NCBI GenBank assembly: GCA_963765265.1
Contig: CAVXVN010000006.1
Location: forward strand, 730,494-794,493
Reading direction: 5' to 3'
Length of the DNA stretch: 64,000 nt
DNA from: Bacillus_BD sp963765265
GTDB taxonomy: Bacteria > Bacillota > Bacilli > Bacillales > Cytobacillaceae
Numbering within the stretch: the stretch's first letter is position 1; each line of letters starts with the position of its first letter. Shown piece by piece: positions 19,176 through 29,657 of the stretch. The notes below the pieces were generated by a model. The model saw only the letters and a program-made list of their open reading frames with translations. It made no database searches and was not told the origin of the DNA. Made by a program: the position numbers and the translations under genes.

Positions 19176-20526
19176 TTATGAATGAAAGACAGGCTTTGAT
19201 GAATGAACATATACCGGTTTTAGTTCGGCCGCCTTCATTTCCTGTTGCTTTGTAACGAGTTCCTCAATATTAAAAATTTTAATAAATAAGTCCAATGCTT
19301 CATCAGAACCATTACAACCAGCCAATTCCTTCGCTTGTAAAATGGGGTCCTTTAGCATTTGATTAATAATGCTTTTCGTATGTTTATTTAACACTTTTAT
19401 ATCATGTTCACTCAGATTAGGAAGTTTTCTTTCTAGACTCTTCATCGTTTCAGCCTGGATCGTTAAAGCTTTTTCACGAAGGGCAGAAATAACTGGAACA
19501 ACACCAAGCAAATTAAGCCATTGCTTAAATTCAACAATTTCCTCTTCAATCATTAAAGAAATTGTTTCAGCTGCTTTTTTCCGTTCTTGTAAATTAGCTT
19601 CAACAATGCCTTCTAAATCATCAATATCGTAAAGGAAAACACTTTCAAGTTCTGAAAGTTCAGGATCAAGATCACGCGGAACAGCAATATCCACCATAAA
19701 CAGTGGCTTTCCTTTTCGCTTTTTCTCTATACCTTCGATCATTTGTTTTGTAATCACAAAATTGCTTAGCTCCTGTAGAACTAATTAAAATATCTGCCTC
19801 AATCAGTGCGGACTCCAATTCATTCATGGATTTAGCTTTCCCACTAAATCGATTGGCAAGCTCTTCTGCTTTTTCAAACGTGCGATTCATAACAGTCACT
19901 TTTGATGCCCCACTTCCATGAAGGTTTTGAATCGCCAACTCACCCATTTTTCCAGCACCTAATATCAGCACATGTTTATTTTCGATGCTACCAAAAATTT
20001 TCTTAGCGAGCTCAACAGCTGCATAACTAACCGAAACCGCATTGGCACCAATATCAGTTTCAGAATGGGCACGTTTCGCCATGGTAATTGCCTGTTTAAA
20101 CAGCTGATTAAATACCGTACCAACGGTGTTTCTCCTCTTGAGCCAGTAAAAAACTTGTACGCACTTGTCCTAAAATTTGCGTTTCTCCTAGTACAAGTGA
20201 ATCCAATCCACAGGTCACTTTGAATAAATGTTCCATAGCACCATCTTGTTCATATATAAATAAAAACGGAGTAAATTCTGCTTGCTCGATTTCAAACCAT
20301 TCTGATAAAAATTCTTTTACATAATAACGACCAGTATGAAGCTGGTCGACTACTGCATAGATTTCTGTACGGTTGCAAGTCGATATGAATGACATTTTCA
20401 AGAATGCTCTTTTTATCATTTTAACACGCTCATCGCATCCCCTAATTGCGACGGATCAAATGTTAAACGTTCACGAATTTCAACAGGAGCCGTTTTATGA
20501 TTGATTCCAACGACAATTATATGCAT
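19176..20526 (-). CDS. hemA: glutamyl-tRNA reductase (four frameshifts)
   Basis: NADPH-dependent reduction of glutamyl-tRNA(Glu) to glutamate-1-semialdehyde, the committed heme step and first gene of the operon. MHIIVVGINHKTAPVEIRE is the N-terminus and STCNRTEIYAV carries the catalytic Cys. GLDSLVLGETQILGQVR and the Rossmann motif LILGAGKMGELAIQNL follow. Extra bases near 20.44, 20.40, 20.12 and 19.78 kb split it. Corrected length is about 449 residues, normal. ATG 20526 has AGGGGG 12 bases upstream. All four lesions are single insertions, so an assembly artefact is likelier than loss of heme synthesis. Confidence 0.94.
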
Positions 20527-20561
20527 GTGATTTTTATCCCCCTAAAAATAAACATAATTCA

Positions 20562-20581
20562 CTAATATTTATTTATATTAG
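20562..20581. promoter_or_regulatory. AT-rich inverted repeat upstream of hemA
   Basis: CTAATAT and ATATTAG, separated by six bases, lie about 40 bases upstream of the hemA start in the 296-base gap between the divergent hemA and the LiaI-like gene. It could be an operator (B. subtilis hemA is under PerR), but the sequence does not match the PerR consensus well. Nothing else is recognised in the gap. Confidence 0.3.
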
Positions 20582-20822
20582 CATGGCTACTTTCAAATCC
20601 CTGCAAAAAATCTGATTATATTTTGTAAAATAATTTCTGTATTTAATCTATATAGAAAACCATTTAAAATTATTGAACCTAAAACAGTTTCACTTTTAAA
20701 ATATGATAATATTATTAAGGAACTAGATTTTTCTTTAAACCAAAAAATAAAGTTCTTTCTTATGTACATTAACAAATAAATGGGTATTATTCAAGAAAAC
20801 GATACTGAAAGGATTGTCATTA

Positions 20823-21308
20823 ATGAAAAACCAACGTATTTTCCCTGGGATTATTTTAATTGGCTTTGGTGTGTTCTTTTTTTGGCAACAAGCAAAAATC
20901 TCTTTATTTGCAGAATTTATCTCATGGCCAAGTTTATTAATGATTGTCGGAATTGCCTTTCTTTGCCAAGGATATGGAGGGAAAGAATATGAATCGATCT
21001 TCCCCGGTGTGATTTTAACTGGATATGGTTTGCATTTTCACATTGTAAATCGTCTTTCAATTTGGCCAAATTCATTGGGAGTCTTTATATTAATCGTCGC
21101 TCTCGGCTTTTTACTTCGGTATCAAAAATTAGGTACCAACCTTTTTTATGGGATTCTTTTTCTTGCTCTAGCTGGTCTTTTGCTTTTTTATGACAAGGTG
21201 ATGAGCTGGTTTGGCTTGTTAGAAACCAATATCGCAACCTTTGCACATTTATGGCCCTTCGCCCTCATTCTCATCGGTGTTTACTTATTATTTTTCAAGA
21301 AAAAATGA
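20823..21308 (+). CDS. LiaI/LiaF-type membrane protein
   Basis: About 161 residues with five or six hydrophobic segments. The repeated pattern FPGIILIGFGVFFFW ... IFPGVILTGYGLHF ... LWPFALILIGVYLLF is typical of the LiaI/LiaF transmembrane region (DUF5668-like) found in envelope-stress proteins. ATG 20823 has AAAGGA 9 bases upstream. It is transcribed away from hemA and converges on engB. No partner sensor kinase is adjacent, so a cell-envelope role is only inferred. Confidence 0.75.
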   Translation: MKNQRIFPGIILIGFGVFFFWQQAKISLFAEFISWPSLLMIVGIAFLCQGYGGKEYESIFPGVILTGYGLHFHIVNRLSIWPNSLGVFILIVALGFLLRYQKLGTNLFYGILFLALAGLLLFYDKVMSWFGLLETNIATFAHLWPFALILIGVYLLFFKKK

Positions 21309-21323
21309 GTTTCAAGTATAAAG

Positions 21324-21357
21324 AAAAAAGGTGAAAACAATGTTTCCACCTTTTTTC
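21324..21357. terminator. bidirectional terminator between the LiaI-like gene and engB
   Basis: AAAAAAGGTGgAAAC / GTTTcCACCTTTTTT forms a stem with A- and T-runs on both sides, placed exactly between two converging stops. Confidence 0.85.
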
Positions 21358-21358
21358 T

Positions 21359-21943
21359 TTATTCCATATAACTTTGAAGAACGGACCATGCTTCTTCCTT
21401 TCCTATTCCCTTTTCGGATGAAAAAAGAATGATATGGTCATTTGGATCCATTTCTAGCTTTTCCTTTGTGATTTTAATATGCTTTTGCCATTTTGCTTTT
21501 GGAATTTTATCTGCTTTTGTATTGATGATAATGCAACGCAAATGATAATGCTTCAAAAATTGATACATCATAACATCATCTGCCGTTGGAGGATGTCGTA
21601 AATCAACAATTAATAGGACCGCTTTCAATTGTTCCCTATTTGTTAAATACGTTTCAATCATCCTACCCCATGCAGCACGTTCCGATTTGGATACTTTTGC
21701 ATACCCATAGCCTGGAACATCCACAAAATGGAAATTTTCATTGATTAAATAAAAATTCAAGGTTTGTGTTTTCCCTGGTTTTGAAGATGTTCGTGCCAAA
21801 TTCCTTCGATTCAACATTTTATTAATAAAAGAGGATTTTCCAACATTCGATCGACCTGCTAAGGCAAATTCAGGTAATTCCTCACTTGGATATTGTTCAG
21901 GCTTAACCGCACTGATCACAATATCCGCACTTTTTATTTTCAT
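21359..21943 (-). CDS. engB: ribosome biogenesis GTPase YsxC/EngB
   Basis: Essential GTPase for 50S subunit assembly. G1 GRSNVGKSSFIN, G2/switch TSSKPGKTQTLNFY, G3 FVDVPGYGYAKVS and G4 INTKADKIPK are all visible. 194 residues. Its ATG overlaps the lonA TGA, as in B. subtilis, so it is translated from the lonA transcript. Confidence 0.97.
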   Translation of the reverse strand: MKIKSADIVISAVKPEQYPSEELPEFALAGRSNVGKSSFINKMLNRRNLARTSSKPGKTQTLNFYLINENFHFVDVPGYGYAKVSKSERAAWGRMIETYLTNREQLKAVLLIVDLRHPPTADDVMMYQFLKHYHLRCIIINTKADKIPKAKWQKHIKITKEKLEMDPNDHIILFSSEKGIGKEEAWSVLQSYME

Positions 21944-24272
21944 TCCTGTCCCTCACTTTTTAATGCATGTTTCAAAACTTCATCTACGTGGGAAACAAGA
22001 ACAAATTCCATCTCTTTCCTTACGCTTTCAGGTATATCATCTAAATCCTTTTCGTTTTCCTTTGGACAAATAATCTTGGTTAATCCAGCACGGTGTGCAC
22101 CAAGCGTTTTTTCTTTTAATCCTCCAATAGGCAAAACACGTCCACGAAGCGTAATTTCCCCAGTCATCCCTACTTCCTTACGAATCGGCTTACCGGTTAA
22201 TGCTGAGACAAGTGCAGTTGCCATCGTAATTCCAGCTGATGGACCATCCTTTGGAACAGCACCTTCAGGTACGTGAATATGAATATCATTTTTCTCATGA
22301 AAGTCTGGATCAATCCCGAAGTTCAGTTACTTTCGAACGTACATAACTGAAAGCAGCCTGTGCTGATTCCTTCATGACATCGCCTAATTTACCTGTTAAA
22401 ATAAGTTTGCCTTTTCCTGGTGATAAGGACACTTCAATTTGTAAGGTATCCCCACCAACTGTTGTATAAGCTAGACCGGTTGCGACTCCAACTTGATCCT
22501 CAAGCTCTGCTTGACCGTAGTGAAAGATTGGTTTTCCTAGAAACTCTTCAACACTTTTATCCGAAACGATAACTCTTTTCTTCTCACCAGATACAATAAT
22601 TTTTGCCGTTTTCCGACAAATACTTGCCAGTTGTCTTTCGAGGCTCCTGACACCTGCTTCACGTGTATAATATCGAACAATGTTTTGAATACCCTCTTCA
22701 CGAATTTGCAGTTGTGCTTTTGTTAAACCATTTTCTGTTAATTTGCTTAGGAAGCAAATGATCTTTTGCTATATGAATCTTTTCTAGTTCTGTATAACCC
22801 GCAATCGAGATAATTTCCATACGATCCCGTAAAGGTCCTGGAATGGAAGCTAAATTATTAGCGGTTGCAATAAACATCACTTTTGAAAGATCATATGTTT
22901 CTTCAATGTAATGATCACTAAAATTATGATTTTGCTCAGGATCTAGTACCTCAAGCATCGCAGATGATGGATCACCACGAAAATCTCCAGACATTTTATC
23001 AATTTCATCTAATAAAAAGACTGGATTAATGGTACCCGCTTTTTTCATACCTTGAATAATCCGACCTGGCATTGCTCCAACATACGTTCTCCGATGACCG
23101 CGAATTTCAGATTCATCACGAACACCACCAAGTGAAATTCGAACAAAATTTCGCTTTAAGTGAAGTGGCTACTGATCGAACGAGGCTCGTTTTCCCCACA
23201 CCTGGAGGACCTACAAGACAAAGAATAGGACCTTTCAATGAATTGGTTAACTTTTGAACAGCCAAGTATTCAAGTACACGTTCTTTAACCTTTTCGAGGC
23301 CATAATGATCTTGATTTAAGTATTCGTTCCGCTTTCACGATATCAATATCATCCTTTGTTGACTTTAGTCCATGGAAGAGCTATGAGCCATTCAATATAA
23401 TTGCGGATTACAGCACTTTCAGCAGAGCTAGAAGGAACCTTTTCATATCGTTCCAATTCCTTTAATGCCGTAAGCTTGACATGGTCTGTCATACCGGATT
23501 GATCAATTTTTTCAGTTAAGTCAGCTATTTCCCCTGTCTTTCCTTCTTTATCACCAAGTTCTTTTTGAATAGCCTTCATTTGTTCACGCAAATAGTATTC
23601 CTTTTGCGTTCGTTCCATTGACTTTTTCACTCGTTGGCCGATTTTCTTTTCTAAATTTAACACTTCTTTTTCATTTTGAATAATATCAATCACAGTATTC
23701 ATGCGATCCTTTACATCGACCATTTCTAAAATATCTTGTTTTTCCTTTAGTTTTAATGGTAAATGTGAAGCTATGATATCTGCCATTCTACCAGGCTCTT
23801 CAATGTCACTAACCGTTGCATACGTTTCAGCAGAGATTTTTTTAGAGATTTTTATGTATTGCTCAAAATATTCAAGCATCGTTCTCATTAATGCTTGATC
23901 TTCCGTATCAATTTCTTTACTATCTTCATATGTTTTTAAACGAACGGAAAAATAATCTGGTTCATCTATAAACTCTATGATTTCTGCCCTTTGTAACCCT
24001 TCAATCAACACACGAATCGTTCCATTAGGCAATTTCAACATTTGCTTCACTTTTGTTAAGGTTCCCATATGATACAAATCCTCTTCTACTGGTACATCAA
24101 TAGATAAGTCTTTTTGGGTAGTTAAAAAAATAATATGGTTATCAACCATTGCTTTTTCAAGAGCTTGAACGGATTTATCACGACCAACATCTAAATGCAG
24201 TACCATTGTTGGATAAACAAGCAAGCCACGAAGCGGCAGCAAAGGTACGATAGTTTCTCCATTATCTGCCAT
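21940..24272 (-). CDS. lonA: ATP-dependent protease LonA (five frameshifts)
   Basis: AAA+ serine protease for damaged and regulatory proteins. The N-terminal substrate domain (TIVPLLPLRGLLVYPTMV) and coiled coil are intact to 23.36 kb. Then come Walker A GPPGVGKTS, Walker B VFLLDEIDKM, a sensor region IATANNLASIPGPLRDRMEI and the protease domain with the catalytic Ser in KDGPSAGIT and Lys in GGLKEKTLGA. Extra single bases near 23.36, 23.32, 23.14, 22.74 and 22.32 kb interrupt the frame; removing them restores a normal Lon of about 775 residues. Because all five are insertions and no conserved residue is lost, I annotate it as intact apart from sequence error, though a real pseudogene cannot be excluded. 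Confidence 0.9.
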
Positions 24273-24478
24273 TACCTTGCACCTCCATATTCATATATTT
24301 CACTTTCAGTTCTCTTTACTTTGAATCAATTTTATCTTATTTAGTTTGATGTGTCTAATTAGGCGACATGATTCTACAAAAAAAAGGAATGATCTGGTAA
24401 TAAACCTTTTTCTTTTTGTCGATCGTTTGAGTCTAGAAACGTTTGACAAAATAAAGCCTCGATTTGATCACATGCACA

Positions 24479-24547
24479 AACCGAAGCTATTCTTTTCCTA
24501 TAAATAACCAAGAGCTTCGGTTCACTAAAAGTCGCAAACCGAAGCCC
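24479..24547 (-). promoter_or_regulatory. alternative-pairing hairpins in the lonB-lonA gap
   Basis: Three mutually complementary 9-base segments lie in order on the minus strand: GCTTCGGTT (24537-24545), AACCGAAGC (about 24513-24522) and GCTTCGGTT (24479-24487). The middle one can pair with either neighbour. No good T-run follows either hairpin. The rest of the 330-base gap is AT-rich with no gene; it should carry the lonA promoter. Confidence 0.4.
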
Positions 24548-24602
24548 TTTTACGTTCATTTTATCTCATCATTTAGAAGATGAGGAATATCGCTTCATTC
24601 AG

Positions 24603-26271
24603 TTAAATACTTTCCTTCTTTGTTATATCAACAGAGGCCGTTATTACATGGGCTGAAGGATATTCTTTAATGAAGGCCCATTCAAATACTTCACTCAGGT
24701 GGGAAACAGGAATGATCTCAATATCCCCTATCTCATTTAGAATTGATTGCATATTTTCTTTCGGAATAATCACCCTTTTTACCCCTGCTTTTTTAGCCGC
24801 TTTGACTTTTGGGTACACCCCTCCAATGGGCTTCACACTCCCATGAATACTTATTTCTCCTGTCATGGCTACTTGATGATCGATTGGTAATTTATATATT
24901 GCGGAGTATATACCAGTTGCCATAGCAATTCCAGCGGAAGGACCATCGATTGGAACTCCACCAGGAAAATTAATATGAATATCAAAATCATCTGCTGGAA
25001 CACCCATAGTTCTTAGGACCGTGATGACATTTTCAGCGGATCCCTTCGCCATACTCTTTCGACGAATGGATTTACTTCGATCCCCAATACTTTCTTCTTC
25101 GACAATTCCAGTAATATTGATTGAACCATTGGACTTTGTCGGGATAACCGTTACTTCTATTTCTAACAACGCACCTGTATTCGGACCATGTACAGCTAGA
25201 CCGTTAATAAGTCCAATCGCTGAAGCAGGATTTACTTTACGTTCCATTCTCGGACTTAACTGACTAGAGTGAACAACCCATTCAATGTCTTCATCCTTTA
25301 TGTACTGCCTTTCTTCAGTGATAGCCAGTCCCGCAGATAGTTGAATCATATTAACTGCTTCCCGACCATTTCTTGCGTATGTTGCTAGAATGTCAAGCCC
25401 GGCATCACTAATGTTTAATTGAACCTTTTCAGCAGCCTTTTTCCCAATAATGGCTATTTCCTCTTGTGATAATTCTCGGAAAAATACTTCCATACAACGT
25501 GATCGAATGGCTGGTGGTATTTCACTTGGTGTTCGAGTCGTAGCTCCAATGAGGCGAAAATCAGCTGGAAGGCCATTCTTGAATATATCATGAATATGAT
25601 TTGGAATTTGTGTATTTTCCTCATTATAATAAGCACTTTCTAAAAAAACTTTTCGGTCCTCAAGGACTTTTAATAGTTTATTCATTTGAATAGGGTGTAA
25701 TTCACCAATTTCATCAATAAATAAAACCCCACCATGCGCATTTGTTACAGCACCTTGTTTTGGCTGTGGAATGCCTGCTTGCCCCATTGCCCCTGCTCCT
25801 TGATAGATAGGGTCATGAACAGAACCAATTAAAGGATCTGCAATACCTCTTTCATCAAATCTTGCAGTCGTTGCATCAAGTTCAACAAAAACAGAAGATT
25901 GCTTGAATGGAGATTTTGCATTCTTTTTAGCTTCTTCTAGAACAAGCCTTGCTGCTGCTGTTTTTCCCACTCCTGGAGGACCATATATTATAACATGTTG
26001 TGGATTAGGACCGCATAATGCCGCTTTTAAGGATTTAATACCATCTTCCTGTCCAACAATATCCTGAAAGCTGGATGGTCGAACTCTTTCTGATAAAGGT
26101 TCACTTAATGAAATGTCTCGCATTTTCTTGAGCTGATCCATTTCTTTCTTTGATTCACGGTCAATGGAAACCTTCTGATGTTCGCTGACCCTTTAATAAA
26201 TTCCAAAAATATAATCCAATCACAATTCCAAAAAATAACTGTATTAATAAGGCTATTCCTGTCCAATTCAT
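24603..26271 (-). CDS. lonB: LonB, membrane-anchored forespore Lon protease (one frameshift)
   Basis: Forespore-specific Lon paralogue in B. subtilis. The N-terminus MNWTGIALLIQLFFGIVIGL is a membrane anchor. It then reads through GQRT, an extra base near 26.19 kb, and KVSIDRESKKEMDQLKKM into the AAA+ core (YGPPGVGKTAAARL, LFIDEIGELHP) and the protease domain (PIDGPSAGIAMATG with Ser, and GGVYPKVKAAKKAG with Lys). Start ATG 26271 has AGGAGGG six bases before it. Corrected length is about 555 residues, like B. subtilis (552). Without the correction it would lose its membrane anchor. Confidence 0.93.
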
Positions 26272-26371
26272 CGCATACCCTCCTGTAAACTTAATACTAG
26301 TTGATAAAGATTAGTATTTCCTTTTCAAGGAAGGAATAAACAAGATTTTCATGTATGCATAAATGGACAAA

Positions 26372-26485
26372 AGCACAAGCGTCTCGAACTATACAGGATT
26401 GTAATCTCTTCATGGGGCTATCATCGCCACGTCCTGTGGCAATGCAGGCACTTTCACATCCTGTGCGGCGAAGTTGTATGTAGTT
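26372..26485. repeat. hairpin-rich GC-skewed intergenic segment, possible dispersed repeat
   Basis: Between lonB and clpX the sequence becomes richer in GC, with GCCACgtcctGTGGC and a second CATCCTGTGCGGCG segment echoing CACGTCCTGTGGC. It has no ORF. Its composition differs from the surrounding AT-rich spacer and resembles the dispersed non-coding repeats of Bacillus genomes. No second full copy is present in the window. Confidence 0.35.
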
Positions 26486-26515
26486 AAAAAAACCAAGCCG
26501 AGGAGCGGCTTGGTT
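26486..26515 (-). terminator. terminator of clpX
   Basis: Perfect 10-bp stem AACCAAGCCG / CGGCTTGGTT followed by T-rich sequence on the minus strand, six bases after the clpX stop. Confidence 0.9.
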
Positions 26516-26521
26516 TATAAT

Positions 26522-27787
26522 TTAAGCAGATGTTTTTCTCTTCACTTCTTCAATCGTTCCATCCTTTAAAATGAGTTTTGGATCTGAATTTTGTAGGACA
26601 GTTTCTTTTGTTATGATACATTTTGAAATGTCATCACGTGAAGGTAGATCATACATGACATCAAGCATAATTCCTTCAATAATTGAACGCAAACCACGTG
26701 CACCGGTTTTCCGTTCAATGGCTTTCAAAGCAATTTGACGTAAAGCATCTTCTTCAAATTCAAGTTCTACTTCATCTAATTCAAGCATTTTTTGATATTG
26801 CTTCACTAGAGCATTTTTAGGTTTTGTTAAGATTTCAATTAAGGCAGATTCATCAAGTTGAGCCAAACTTGCAATGATTGGCAAACGGCCAATAAACTCT
26901 GGAATTAAGCCGAATCTTAATAAATCTTCTGGTAATACCTTTGAAAGAAGATCCTTATCTTCCACTTCTAATTCTTTCATATCAGAACCAAATCCAATTA
27001 CTTTTTGACCGAGACGACGTTTAATAATGGTTTCAATTCCATCAAAAGCTCCACCACAGATAAATAGAATATTCGTCGTGTCAATTTGAATAAATTCTTG
27101 ATGAGGATGCTTTCTTCCACCTTGAGGAGGAACACTTGCTACTGTTCCTTCAAGAATTTTCAGCAACGCTTGCTGTACACCTTCACCAGATACATCCCTT
27201 GTAATCGAAGGATTTTCTGATTTACGAGCAATTTTATCAATTTCATCAATATAAATAATTCCTTTTTCTGCTTTTTCCACATCATAATCAGCTGATTGAA
27301 TCAGTTTTAAAAGAATGTTTTCTACATCTTCACCTACATATCCAGCTTCAGTTAGGGAAGTAGCATCTGCAATAGCAAAAGGTACATTTAAGATTCGAGC
27401 TAATGTTTGCGCTAACAATGTCTTACCACTACCAGTTGGACCAATCATAGCGATATTACTTTTCGAAAGTTCTACTTCATCAATTTTACTATTGGAATTA
27501 ATTCGTTTGTAATGATTATAAACAGCTACTGACAAAGATTTCTTTGCTTGATCTTGTCCGATTACATAATCATCGAGAATATCACGAATTTCTGCTGGCT
27601 TTGGCACATCTTTGAATTCAATTTCCTCTTCAGTACCTAATTCCTCTTCCACAATTTCAGTACACAGTTCTATACATTCATCACAAATATATACACCTGG
27701 TCCAGCAACTAATTTACGTACTTGATCTTGTGTTTTACCACAGAATGAGCACTTTAATTGTCCCTTTTCATCATTAAATTTAAACAT
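26522..27787 (-). CDS. clpX: ATP-dependent Clp protease ATP-binding subunit ClpX
   Basis: Hexameric AAA+ unfoldase partner of ClpP. The zinc-binding domain has CSFCGKTQ and CDECIELC; Walker A is GPTGSGKTLLA, Walker B IIYIDEIDKIARK. The RKH pore-loop region (QGGRKHPHQ) and sensor 2 (GARGLRSIIE) are present. 421 residues. ATG 27787 is preferred over the in-frame GTG 27796, because GGGGTGA is placed correctly for the former. Monocistronic between two terminators. Confidence 0.97.
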   Translation of the reverse strand: MFKFNDEKGQLKCSFCGKTQDQVRKLVAGPGVYICDECIELCTEIVEEELGTEEEIEFKDVPKPAEIRDILDDYVIGQDQAKKSLSVAVYNHYKRINSNSKIDEVELSKSNIAMIGPTGSGKTLLAQTLARILNVPFAIADATSLTEAGYVGEDVENILLKLIQSADYDVEKAEKGIIYIDEIDKIARKSENPSITRDVSGEGVQQALLKILEGTVASVPPQGGRKHPHQEFIQIDTTNILFICGGAFDGIETIIKRRLGQKVIGFGSDMKELEVEDKDLLSKVLPEDLLRFGLIPEFIGRLPIIASLAQLDESALIEILTKPKNALVKQYQKMLELDEVELEFEEDALRQIALKAIERKTGARGLRSIIEGIMLDVMYDLPSRDDISKCIITKETVLQNSDPKLILKDGTIEEVKRKTSA

Positions 27788-28113
27788 AACCTTCACCCCT
27801 TGGATATATAATCTATTTTATCTATTACTATGCGGATCATACGCAATATAAATTACTAATAAAACTATGTATTGAATTGTAACACATTTTGTGAATATAC
27901 AGGAAATAATAACACTTGTCTAAAAAGTTCTATGGCCAAGCCTTTTTATTAGCTATTCTTAATGCAAATATGATCCTATTTAAAAATATGTACTTCTTAA
28001 AGCATACCCGTAAAAGCAGAAAAGGACAACTTTCAAGTCCTGCTATTATGTAATATATATTTCCTATTTTGTTAAAATAAAACCATTATTGATGAGGAGT
28101 TGTGATTTTATCA
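27788..28113. other. AT-rich spacer between tig and clpX, no gene seen
   Basis: About 325 bases upstream of clpX with no supported ORF. It should contain the clpX promoter; I see no CtsR-type tandem heptad (GGTCAAA repeats). Confidence 0.4.
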
Positions 28114-28152
28114 TAATATAAAACAAGGCACGATATAAATCGGGCCTTGTTT
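28114..28152 (-). terminator. terminator of tig
   Basis: ACAAGGC / GCCTTGT stem followed by TTTTATATT on the minus strand. Confidence 0.75.
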
Positions 28153-28203
28153 TATAAGTTTGAGGTAAGGATCTTACTGCTCGTTAAGACGGGTAAAACT
28201 AAA

Positions 28204-29500
28204 TTAGTCTTGTTTTTCAACCGAAACACTGTTTTCAACTAAGAATTGAACAGCTTTTTTCACTTGAAGATCTGATTTTATGCCATCAAGATTACCAAGG
28301 GCAGCTTGAATATTTTCAACTGTCATATTATATGCATCTGCCATTTTTTGTAATTCTGCATTTACTTCTTCATCTGATACTTCAATATTTTCAGCTTTCA
28401 CAATCGCTTCAAGTGTTAAGTTACCACGTACACGTTGCTCTGCTTCTTCTTTCATTTGACCGCGAAGTGCTTCTTCATTTTGACCAGAGAATTGGAAGTA
28501 AAGTTCAAGATTCATTCCTTGCATTTGTAGACGTTGTTCAAATTCTTGTAACATACGATCCACTTCATTATCAATCATCACTGCAGGAATTTCAACTTCA
28601 GCATTTGCAGTTGCTTTTTCTACAACTGTATTTTGAAGGTAATGTTCTTCTTCATGTTTTTTGTCATGCTCTAAACGAGATTTAATTTTTTCTTTTAATG
28701 CGTCTAATGTTTCAACTTCATCATCTACATCTTTTGCAAATTCGTCATCAAGTTCAGGAAGTGCTTTTCCTTTGATTTCATGAATCGTTACTTTAAATAC
28801 AGCAGGTTTACCAGCTAATTCAGCAGCATGGTATTCTTCAGGGAATGATACTTCTACATCCTTTGATTCGCCTGTTGCAAGACCCACTAATTGCTCTTCG
28901 AAGCCTGGGATGAATTGACTTGAACCAAGTTCAAGTGAATAGTTTTCAGCTTTTCCACCTTCAAATGCTTCATCATTAACAAAGCCTTCAAAGTCCATAA
29001 CGACAGTATCGCCATTTTCAGCTTTTCCATCTTCTTTAACAACAAGTTCTGCTTGTTTCTCTTGTAATGACTTGATTTCATTGTCAACATCTTCATCTGT
29101 TACAGTTGTATCAAATGTTTCTACTTCAAGTCCTTTATAGTTCGCCAAGCTTCACTTCAGGTTTTAAAGTTACTTTTGCTGTAAAAATAAAAGTTTTACC
29201 TTTTTCCATTTGTTCAACATCAATTTCAGGACGATCAACAGGTTCAATTCCTGTTTCTTCAATTGCAGTTGTATATGCTTCTGGAAGCATTAAATCAATA
29301 GCATCTTGATATAGTGATTCAACTCCAAAACGTTTTTCAAACAAAGGACGAGGCATTTTTCCTTTACGGAAACCTGGTACATTAATTTGTTTTACTACTT
29401 TTTTGAATGCAGAATCTAAGCTTGTACTTACTGTTTCTGCATCTACTTCAACTGTGAGAACCCCTTGGTTCCCTTCTAACTTTTCAAATTTTGCAGACAT
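28204..29500 (-). CDS. tig: trigger factor (one frameshift)
   Basis: Ribosome-associated chaperone and prolyl isomerase. The ribosome-binding signature is GFRKGKMPRP in the N-terminal domain. The FKBP domain starts at VMDFEGFVNDEAFEGGKAEN with SLELGSSQFIPGFEEQLVG, followed by the helical C-terminal arms. One extra base near 29.145 kb splits it; removing it joins PEVKLG to NYKGLEVETFDTTV. Corrected length is about 431 residues, normal. GGAGGG precedes ATG 29500. Confidence 0.96.
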
Positions 29501-29657
29501 ACTTTATTTTCCCTCCAGCAATCTATTTCATTTTTAATCATTAATAAATGACATGAATATGGTAAAAAAATCAATCATATTCTATTTATAATACGATTTT
29601 CCACATAAAGCAACCATTCCATTATATCATAGGTTTCAACGGTTTCAACAGTCAAGC

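Noticed and set aside
20527..20822. PerR box before hemA
   Set aside because: Only a generic AT-rich inverted repeat is present; too many mismatches to the TTATAAT-type consensus.
21940..24272. lonA as a true pseudogene
   Set aside because: All five lesions are single insertions, all catalytic motifs are preserved, and the same lesion type hits essential genes nearby; sequence error is the simpler reading.
24273..24602. CtsR operator before lonA
   Set aside because: GTCAAAC-like words occur, but not as the direct heptad repeat of the CtsR consensus.
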